Positions 22,216 through 28,188 of a stretch of 31,038 nucleotides of DNA are shown one piece after another. Origin of the DNA: CAZLQR01 sp964404095 (lineage in GTDB: Bacteria; Patescibacteriota; Microgenomatia; UBA1406; GWC2-37-13); the NCBI GenBank assembly GCA_964404095.1, contig CAYOIN010000012.1, positions 1-31,038 on the forward strand. The letters are read 5' to 3'. Position 1 is the first letter of the stretch; each line of letters opens with the position of its first letter. The notes beneath the pieces are model-generated. The model searched no databases, was not told the origin of the DNA, and saw only the letters and a list, made by a program, of their open reading frames with translations. The position numbers and the translations under genes were made by a program.

Positions 22216-22602
22216 ATGAAGAGAACAATACACCGACTCAATCATGGACAGGCACTTCTCATGCTCGTCTCCTTTGTGGCGGTTGCGCTTACAGTGCTTA
22301 CCGCAGCGGTGATTAATGCATTTATCAATATTAAGGCAGCCACAAGTACTCAACTGAGCGACATTGCGTACTCGGTTACCGAGAGCGGAGTTGAAAATGC
22401 GCTCATCCGGGTTCTGAGAGATAGCACCTACACCGGCGAGACGCTGACCGTCGGGTCCGGAACGGTGCAGACCACCATTACCGGGACCAATCCGAAGGTG
22501 ATTACTGCGGTTGGGACCGCAGGGCAGTTCAAGCGCACAATACAAGTGATTGCGAGCGATAGCGCGGGTATACTTACAGTTACGTCATGGAAGGAGCAGT
22601 AG
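22216..22602 (+). CDS. Minor prepilin-like protein without Glu5 (PilX/GspK-like)
   Basis: A protein of 128 residues with a short basic leader MKRTIHRLNHG, a possible cleavage Gly11 and a hydrophobic helix QALLMLVSFVAVALTVLTAA. The +5 residue is Met in place of the usual Glu, as in GspK/PilX-type pilins that cap the filament. The later segment LSDIAYSVTESGVENALIRV is typical of PilX-like minor pilins. It lies 5 bases after the preceding minor pilin and just before the PilM-like gene, so it belongs to the same operon. Whether prepilin peptidase processes it cannot be told. Confidence 0.8.
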   Translation: MKRTIHRLNHGQALLMLVSFVAVALTVLTAAVINAFINIKAATSTQLSDIAYSVTESGVENALIRVLRDSTYTGETLTVGSGTVQTTITGTNPKVITAVGTAGQFKRTIQVIASDSAGILTVTSWKEQ

Positions 22603-22603
22603 T

Positions 22604-23647
22604 ATGGTAGATAAACAAACAATTCTCGTCCATCTCGATCGCAATCGAGTATGGCTGTTCAAGCCATCGGGCGAACTCCTTTTTCTCGATCTTCCCACAA
22701 CGGTCATGAAGGACATGGAGATTCTGAATCACGAGCTTTTTCTGAAGCAGTTCGAGTCGTTTCTCAGCGTTCATGCTGTGCAGTCGAACCACGCCTACAT
22801 TACCGTTTCTGAGTCACTACTCTTTGTAAAGGACTTTTCAGGAATGGAGCCTGGAAAGCAGGTTGAGGCTATCAAGCTGTTCGTCGACAACGTTCCATTC
22901 GATAGCGTTGCAAAAACAGAGATGCACCTCGATAAGGTCACCAGAGTTATCACCGCGAATAAAGATGGAATTCTGCTCGCGAAAAGTGCGCTTGTGAAGC
23001 AGAAATGTGAGGTACTTCTTGCGCTCCCTATCCCGGCATTCGGATCGCTGAGCACACAGGGAGGTGTTACTCCGCAACTCTGTTCGCAGATATTGAGTGC
23101 GGCAGACGGGCTTAAGGAGTACAATCTTTTCGATCCATCTCCGATACTCAGCCCGCTCCAGTCAATCACCGAGAACGCTGCTGATAAAAAACATCCGAAG
23201 CGACTTCCCATCCTACTCGGCGCCTTCGGTGGCTTGATCGCCATCTTGGTTGGAGTCGTTGTGGTAACAAACACTCAGCCAACAATCCCACCTTCCCAGG
23301 CTGAAACACTTGCCCCACTGCCAACCAGGGCCGTGCAACAAACGCCAACAGCTTCTCCGGGCGCTTTGATCAAAACACTCAGAGTAGATGTAATCCAGGG
23401 TGCTGCGGTTGCGTCCTCGTCCGGAAGAATTCTTACCGCGCTTCGATCGGCGGGCATTACCGATCTTCGCGAGCTGCAGGGCCAGATACCCGAAAACCAG
23501 ACCGAAGCGGTTCAGATAACCTTTTCACAGACGCTTCCGGCTACCGTTCAGGATCAGGTGGTGGCGATTATTCGAGCGGTTGATAGCACCGTAACAACAC
23601 GAATTGTCTCCGGACTGCAGAGAGATATTGAGCTCCGACTGCGCTAA
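22604..23647 (+). CDS. PilM-like membrane protein with C-terminal LytR_C-like domain
   Basis: A single-pass membrane protein of 347 residues encoded with the pilins. Residues 1-195 form a cytoplasmic part rich in beta strands (TILVHLDRNRVWLFKPSGEL, HAYITVSESLLFVKDF, TRVITANKDGILLAKSAL). By position and pattern it recalls the actin-like PilM, but it lacks clear phosphate-binding motifs. A transmembrane helix spans 201-222. After a Pro/Thr-rich linker (223-253), residues 257-347 resemble LytR_C domains (LRVDVIQGAAVASSSGRILT, then ALRSAGI). It could replace separate PilM, PilN and PilO as the inner-membrane alignment subcomplex. The start at 22604 is preceded by AAGGAG at about 8 bases, one of the few Shine-Dalgarno-like sites here. 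Confidence 0.7.
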   Translation: MVDKQTILVHLDRNRVWLFKPSGELLFLDLPTTVMKDMEILNHELFLKQFESFLSVHAVQSNHAYITVSESLLFVKDFSGMEPGKQVEAIKLFVDNVPFDSVAKTEMHLDKVTRVITANKDGILLAKSALVKQKCEVLLALPIPAFGSLSTQGGVTPQLCSQILSAADGLKEYNLFDPSPILSPLQSITENAADKKHPKRLPILLGAFGGLIAILVGVVVVTNTQPTIPPSQAETLAPLPTRAVQQTPTASPGALIKTLRVDVIQGAAVASSSGRILTALRSAGITDLRELQGQIPENQTEAVQITFSQTLPATVQDQVVAIIRAVDSTVTTRIVSGLQRDIELRLR

Positions 23648-23659
23648 TTGTTTTTCCTC

Positions 23660-23688
23660 TTGACAAAGTTCTTTAATTTCTTTTAAAT
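23660..23688 (+). promoter_or_regulatory. Promoter of the major pilin gene
   Basis: TTGACA (23660-23665), 17 bases, TTAAAT (23683-23688). The predicted start point is near 23695-23697, which coincides with the second in-frame ATG of the pilin gene. A separate promoter would let the major subunit be made in excess over the assembly proteins. Confidence 0.6.
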
Positions 23689-23696
23689 GGATGTAT

Positions 23697-24185
23697 ATGA
23701 TAAAAAATGCATCAAACGCAAACAAAAAGGGTTTTACCCTTATCGAGCTCCTTGTTGTCATCGGCATTCTTGCCGTCCTGTTAGCAATCACGATTATCGC
23801 AATCAATCCTGCGAGACAGTTCGCAAATGCGAATAACACCGCACGAAGAAGTGCAGCGACTCAAATTTTGAATGCGGTTGGTCAGTACATCGCAGAGAAC
23901 TCAGGTCAGTTGCCAGCGGAGGTTTCTGCACTCACCGCAGGAGTTGCAACAACCTTCAATTCAACGAACTTCCCGAATCTGTGCGGACAGTTAGTCCCAA
24001 CCTACATCCCAGCACTCCCAGCGGATCCTTCGCTGAACGATGCAAACGGTGTAGAAACAGCTGATTGTACAGCGGGTACACCAAACTGGAACACCGGTTA
24101 TACCATCTCACGAGATGCAAACAACAGAATCACTGTTGCTGCGCCTTCAGCAGAGAACGGTGTGACGATTTCAGTCACCAGATAA
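23697..24185 (+). CDS. pilA: Major type IV pilin
   Basis: Probable main pilus subunit. The leader ends at KKG, followed by FTLIELLVVIGILAVLLAIT, a textbook prepilin helix with Glu at +5. The mature part continues with NPARQFANANNTARRSAATQ and a globular domain with two Cys (NLCGQL and TADCTAG) that can form the C-terminal disulfide loop. With the start at 23697 the precursor has 162 residues. The in-frame ATG at 23691 would add two, but it lies only 2 bases from the -10 box, so the later start is preferred. It has its own promoter and is closed by a strong terminator. Pilins in the upstream operon are more divergent, supporting this one as the major subunit. Confidence 0.92.
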   Translation: MIKNASNANKKGFTLIELLVVIGILAVLLAITIIAINPARQFANANNTARRSAATQILNAVGQYIAENSGQLPAEVSALTAGVATTFNSTNFPNLCGQLVPTYIPALPADPSLNDANGVETADCTAGTPNWNTGYTISRDANNRITVAAPSAENGVTISVTR

Positions 24186-24201
24186 GTCTAACCAACATTA
24201 T

Positions 24202-24233
24202 AAAAAAGGTCGCCGAGAGGCGGCCTTTTTTTA
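24202..24233 (+). terminator. Rho-independent terminator after the major pilin gene
   Basis: AAGGTCGCC (24206-24214), loop GAGA and GGCGGCCTT (24219-24227) form a 9-bp stem with one G-U pair, followed by a T run to 24232. An A run precedes the stem, so it could also work in the other direction. Confidence 0.88.
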
Positions 24234-24239
24234 TATAAT
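24234..24239 (+). promoter_or_regulatory. Possible -10 box of the secreted glycosidase gene
   Basis: Perfect TATAAT right after the terminator T run. It lies 27 bases before the ATG, so the leader would be about 20 bases. No -35 box is seen because the terminator stem occupies that place. Confidence 0.35.
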
Positions 24240-24266
24240 GAAGCCACTACGTTCATCGTCATTGCT

Positions 24267-25955
24267 ATGAAGAGATCATTCGCCACGGTGCTTATTACGG
24301 TCATACTAACGCTCTTTCTGCCGCTCCAGGCCTACGCGCTCAACTCCCGTGTTCCGAACAATATTTACGGGATCCACCTCGCAACGCCAAGCAAGGAAGA
24401 GCTTGAGGATGCCGCAAAGCTCGTGAACTCAAACGGTGGAAGCTGGGGGTATGTAACGGTGGTCATACAGGAGAATGATCGTGACCAAAAAAAATGGCAA
24501 GAAGCATTCGATCGTATGCGCAGACTGAGGTTGATCCCGATCGTTCGACTCGCGACACGGCCGGAAGGCGCCACATGGAAAAAAGGCTCGAAGAACGAGG
24601 TTGGTGCATGGATTGCTTTTCTCCAGTCGCTTCGATGGGTGGCGAAGGAGCGTTATGTTGTACTGTTTAATGAACCAAATCACTCAAGAGAGTGGGGTGG
24701 TGAACTGGATCCTGAAGGGTACGGCGATGTCGCATCGGCATACGCTCGAGCACTCCACGATGCATCGAGCGACTATGTTGTGATGCTTGCTGGTATCGAT
24801 ATTGCCGCAGCATCAAACGGTGAAGACATGGATGCCTTTGAGTATTACCAACGAATGTTTCGGGCTCATCCTACTCTTTCCGAACAGATTGATGCTCTAA
24901 GCTCTCACTCATACCCAAACCCCGGCTTCAAGGGGAGCCCATATGCCACCGGGAGGCTATCGATTCTGGGATATGTATGGGAGCTCGAGCTATTGAGGTC
25001 ACTTGGCGTCACCAAAGAGCTTCCTGTCTTTATTACCGAGACCGGATGGACGCATAACGGAACGGACACCAACGATCTTACAGAGAAGTTTTTCACTGCA
25101 TTTAGCCTCTGGAAGAACGATCCTCGAGTCAGAGCCGTTACTCCATTCATCCTTTCCTATCAAGGAGATCCATTCCTCCATTTCTCCTGGCAAAAACTAC
25201 AGGCACGGGAGTTTTACCCCCACTATTATGCGGTTCAGCGTATGGCGAAAGAACCGGGCGCTCCCGAACAGTACCAAAAAGGAAATATTCGTTTATCGCT
25301 CCCAAACAATCTACTCGAACAGTCGTCATATCATCTTCGCGTGATACTTGAGAACAACGGCCAAGCTTACTGGACCAGAGATGACGGATATGCACTTCGG
25401 TTTGCTGCCAATTCAGGAGTAGAGTATTTCATCGACGATCTGTCCGGAGTCGAACCTGGAAAAAAACAGGAGGTAGCCTTCTATCTGAAGACGACGCGGC
25501 CAGGAACGCAGCGGATCACGGTAGAGCTTGTGAAGAACGATGCAGTGCTTCTGAGCAGTAAACCATGGAAGTTCACCGTTGTTCCTCTACCCGATATGAC
25601 AGTCCAAACATCACTTCTCCCTCGGCTCAGAACAGCAGCCGATCGAAGTTTTGAGGTGCAACTTTTCAACGATCAAGAGGAGCTTGTATACAAAGAGACC
25701 GGTCTTCGGATGCAGAATGGGCGTATCAGGCTGGAAAAGATCCGGAATGTGTATCTGGGAGGCCGATTCCGGGTCGTGGTCCTTACCAAGTACTTTTTAC
25801 CTCGCCAAACATATGTGGTAATCGAGCAACATGGAACAACCGCTACGCTAAAGCCACTTCTACCGCTGGACTTCGACGCTGATGGTGGGCTTTCCTGGGG
25901 TGATGTCGGAGCGCTGATAACCAATCCGCGACTCCTTCGATTACTGCTTCCCTGA
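24267..25955 (+). CDS. Secreted glycoside hydrolase-like protein (clan A TIM barrel) with dockerin-like C-terminus
   Basis: An exported protein of 562 residues. The signal peptide is 1-25 (basic MKRS, hydrophobic core, AYA before LNS). Residues 30-330 look like a (beta/alpha)8 barrel of glycosidase clan A. The strand 4 motif VVLFNEPNH gives the candidate acid/base Glu136 and the strand 7 motif VFITETGW the nucleophile Glu258. Residues about 340-440 look like an Ig-like beta domain (SSYHLRVILENNGQAYW), followed by a second beta domain. The end holds one calcium-loop motif, DFDADGGLSWGDVGAL (535-550), of dockerin type, then a short hydrophobic tail. It is transcribed apart from the pilins. The 3' end overlaps rpe by 15 bases. 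The sugar substrate is unknown; it may act on the host or matrix glycans. Confidence 0.8.
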   Translation: MKRSFATVLITVILTLFLPLQAYALNSRVPNNIYGIHLATPSKEELEDAAKLVNSNGGSWGYVTVVIQENDRDQKKWQEAFDRMRRLRLIPIVRLATRPEGATWKKGSKNEVGAWIAFLQSLRWVAKERYVVLFNEPNHSREWGGELDPEGYGDVASAYARALHDASSDYVVMLAGIDIAAASNGEDMDAFEYYQRMFRAHPTLSEQIDALSSHSYPNPGFKGSPYATGRLSILGYVWELELLRSLGVTKELPVFITETGWTHNGTDTNDLTEKFFTAFSLWKNDPRVRAVTPFILSYQGDPFLHFSWQKLQAREFYPHYYAVQRMAKEPGAPEQYQKGNIRLSLPNNLLEQSSYHLRVILENNGQAYWTRDDGYALRFAANSGVEYFIDDLSGVEPGKKQEVAFYLKTTRPGTQRITVELVKNDAVLLSSKPWKFTVVPLPDMTVQTSLLPRLRTAADRSFEVQLFNDQEELVYKETGLRMQNGRIRLEKIRNVYLGGRFRVVVLTKYFLPRQTYVVIEQHGTTATLKPLLPLDFDADGGLSWGDVGALITNPRLLRLLLP

Positions 25956-26609
25956 CATCAGTCTGAGTGCGAGATCCTGAACCCGCTTCTCGACGTCGTC
26001 TGCATGAGAGAAGTAACTCCCTGGGCAGACGAAGTCTGGTTGTTTTGAATGGGACTGCACGAGCGAGAGCGTGTCGAGATTAATGCTTCCATCGAGAATA
26101 ATCGAGTTCTTATAGTCTACATCTCTCAGCTGATCAATTTTATTAAGCACTTCTGGAATAAAATCACGTCCTTGCGCTCCAGCGACAACAGTCATAAGCT
26201 GTATATTCTTTATGTTAGGTAGATCGTATATATGTTTTATAGTTTCGATCTCATCCTGTGGATCAAGAACAAGTCCTACGTTATACGGACGTTCTGAGTC
26301 GATGAAGAGCTCAGGAGGCGGGCTCGAGCGGTGATGAATGAATACTGCGTTGAATTTAATACGATCGAGATACGTGTTAATTACGTCTAGGGCTTTCTCG
26401 TAATCCGATGTCATAAGATGAATGTCAAAGATGCACTGAGGATATGCCACTAATCGCTCAAAAAGATCCTCGAGGTGTGCGGTTACACCCGGTACAAAAT
26501 GGCCATCTGCATAGTCGACCTGAAAACGTTTATAAAATGGCAGAAGTCGATTAAGCTCCTCGGTCAGGCGGTCAGGAAACTGTACGAGGATGGACGGAAT
26601 GACATTCAT
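25941..26609 (-). CDS. rpe: Ribulose-phosphate 3-epimerase-like protein (divergent)
   Basis: TIM-barrel epimerase of the pentose phosphate pathway, 222 residues, usual length. Recognisable segments are VIPSILVQ, FQVDYADGHFVPGV (29-42), FDIHLMTS (61-68), QLMTVVAGAQGRDFIPEVL and SIILDGSINLDT (169-180). The two catalytic aspartates are kept (Asp32 and Asp173) and the metal-binding His64 is present. The first metal-binding His of the HxDxMDG motif is Gln30 and the Met is Ala. The DGG motif has become DGS. It may therefore be altered in metal use or substrate, perhaps towards another sugar phosphate. It is leaderless, divergent from dprA. An rpiB gene lies 4 kb downstream on the same strand. Confidence 0.82.
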   Translation of the reverse strand: MNVIPSILVQFPDRLTEELNRLLPFYKRFQVDYADGHFVPGVTAHLEDLFERLVAYPQCIFDIHLMTSDYEKALDVINTYLDRIKFNAVFIHHRSSPPPELFIDSERPYNVGLVLDPQDEIETIKHIYDLPNIKNIQLMTVVAGAQGRDFIPEVLNKIDQLRDVDYKNSIILDGSINLDTLSLVQSHSKQPDFVCPGSYFSHADDVEKRVQDLALRLMSGKQ

Positions 26610-26615
26610 ACCTAT

Positions 26616-26621
26616 ATTGTA
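26616..26621 (-). promoter_or_regulatory. -10 box, leaderless promoter of rpe
   Basis: TACAAT on the - strand with 6 bases to the ATG at 26609. It lies in the 42-base gap shared with the divergent dprA. Confidence 0.55.
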
Positions 26622-26639
26622 CCGAAAAGAATAAAGATG

Positions 26640-26645
26640 TATACC
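26640..26645 (+). promoter_or_regulatory. -10 box, leaderless promoter of dprA
   Basis: TATACC with 6 bases (26646-26651) to the ATG at 26652. The -35 zone would lie over the rpe promoter, so the two may compete. Confidence 0.45.
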
Positions 26646-26651
26646 TAAGGT

Positions 26652-27767
26652 ATGAATAGAGTGAACCGGGGTGCTCTCTGTGCTTTGGGATTCTCACAGT
26701 TTCTAGGAATCGGGCCAATGAAGTACAAGGCACTCGTAGCAAGCCGAACGGTCGAGGAGGCCTATCTGCTTCCGGTAGATCAACTCAGTCTTCTTATCGG
26801 AGTAGGAACAGCAGAGAAGTTCTGTAGTTTCCGCGACAGCTTCAAGCCAGAGCTGAAGCTTGCGGAACTGGAGCGACAGCACATCTCGGTCGTTCCGGTT
26901 GGATCACCTGAGTACCCACCACAGCTATCTGAGATTGAGGATGCTCCGATCTGCCTTTATATCAAGGGCTCAGTCGAGACGCTGTCACGACCTTCGAGTC
27001 GGTATATCGGCATCGTAGGCACGAGAAAACCAACAACAGGTGGCTCTCGTGTCGCACAGCAGATTGCCAGCGATCTAATCGAGCGGGATAACAATACGGT
27101 GATCGTGTCCGGTCTCGCATACGGGATAGATACGGTGGCTCACCGAGTGGCACTTAGCTATGGAAAACCAACAATCGCATTCCTCGGATGCGGTGTTGAT
27201 ATTCCGTATCCGAGCGGAAACCGAGCGCTGTATGAAGAGATTGTGAAGAGTGGCGGAGCAGTCGTTTCGGAGTTTCCACCCGGTCAGATGGTTGCTCCGG
27301 GATTATTCGTGGCTCGGAACAGGCTAATATCTGGTCTATCGAGCTGTATTGTTGTCGTGGAGGGATCAAAGAAGTCTGGATCACTCATCACCGCCCGATA
27401 TGCCGCCGAACAGGGAAGGGATGTCTTTGCGGTTCCGGGATCACCACTTTCAGAGCAGTCAGAGGCTCCAAACATTTTAATACGTGAAGGGGCAACCTGC
27501 GTTGTTCAAATTACCGATGTCGGCGATCAGCTTGGTCTTGGGGTTGTACGCGACCGCGTTCTCTCTCGGTCATACACAATGAATGAGCACGAGCTCAGGT
27601 TGTTTCGATATCTCGAGGTAACACCAAGACGGATTGACGAAATCGTTCAGGAGCTTCAAAGCACCGCCGTTCAGGTAATGCATCTTCTTTCTCGATTGGA
27701 GCTTGAAGGCTGCGTGGAACGCGGACTGGACGATCGGTACGGAACGAGTCTGTCGAAAAGGGTATAA
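26652..27767 (+). CDS. dprA: DNA processing protein DprA (Smf)
   Basis: Loads RecA on incoming single-stranded DNA in natural transformation. It has 371 residues. The N-terminal helical domain with a helix-hairpin-helix-like segment (LGFSQFLGIGPMKYKALVAS) leads to the Rossmann fold: IGIVGTRKPTTGG, VSGLAYGIDTVAHRVAL, IAFLGCGVDIPYPSGNRALY and GGAVVSEFPPG. A second ligand-binding stretch is VVVEGSKKSGSLITARYA. The C-terminal 60 residues form a winged helix (RLFRYLEVTPRRIDEIVQEL). Together with the type IV pilus genes this supports DNA uptake. The RNase H gene begins 7 bases after its stop, with its -10 box inside the dprA end. Confidence 0.96.
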   Translation: MNRVNRGALCALGFSQFLGIGPMKYKALVASRTVEEAYLLPVDQLSLLIGVGTAEKFCSFRDSFKPELKLAELERQHISVVPVGSPEYPPQLSEIEDAPICLYIKGSVETLSRPSSRYIGIVGTRKPTTGGSRVAQQIASDLIERDNNTVIVSGLAYGIDTVAHRVALSYGKPTIAFLGCGVDIPYPSGNRALYEEIVKSGGAVVSEFPPGQMVAPGLFVARNRLISGLSSCIVVVEGSKKSGSLITARYAAEQGRDVFAVPGSPLSEQSEAPNILIREGATCVVQITDVGDQLGLGVVRDRVLSRSYTMNEHELRLFRYLEVTPRRIDEIVQELQSTAVQVMHLLSRLELEGCVERGLDDRYGTSLSKRV

Positions 27768-27768
27768 T
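27763..27768 (+). promoter_or_regulatory. -10 box, leaderless promoter of the RNase H gene
   Basis: Perfect TATAAT overlapping the dprA stop codon, with 6 bases (27769-27774) to the ATG at 27775. No good -35 box is visible, so readthrough from dprA probably contributes. Confidence 0.55.
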
Positions 27769-27774
27769 ATCCTT

Positions 27775-28185
27775 ATGATTTTACAGATCTATACCGACGG
27801 AGGTTCGAAGGGAAATCCTGGTCCCGCAGCGATCGGAATTGCATATTTCGTCAACGGCACCAAGGTGGATACGCACCGCGAGGACATCGGCGTAGCTACA
27901 AATAACGAAGCAGAGTACACCGCCCTGATTCGTGCTCTCGAACTGGTGAACGGTCGTAGCATTCACAGCGCTCACGGAGTGACAAAGATCGCGGTATTCA
28001 GCGACTCACGACTAATGGTAAATCAGCTCAAAGGACTCTTTAAGGTGAAGGAGGCACGTATCCGAGAATATATTATGAAGATACGCATCCTCGAGTCAGA
28101 GATCGGTCTTCCGATCGAGTATATCAACATTCCCCGAGAGCAGAACACCGTTGCAGATGCATTGGTTAACAATAAAACGGAGTGA
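27775..28185 (+). CDS. Ribonuclease HI family protein
   Basis: Cleaves the RNA strand of RNA-DNA hybrids. It has 136 residues, the short type without a hybrid-binding domain or the basic protrusion. The catalytic set is complete: Asp8 in IYTDGGSKGNPGP, Glu47 in TNNEAEYTAL, Asp77 in FSDSRLMVNQL and Asp128 in NTVADALVN. The frame is open upstream, but MILQIYTDGG at 27775 is the start because TATAAT lies 6 bases before it. It resembles the archaeal/YpdQ-like RNase HI group more than E. coli RnhA. The MurL-MurD gene starts 4 bases after its stop, with GGAG upstream as a possible Shine-Dalgarno site. Confidence 0.93.
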   Translation: MILQIYTDGGSKGNPGPAAIGIAYFVNGTKVDTHREDIGVATNNEAEYTALIRALELVNGRSIHSAHGVTKIAVFSDSRLMVNQLKGLFKVKEARIREYIMKIRILESEIGLPIEYINIPREQNTVADALVNNKTE

Positions 28186-28188
28186 TAC

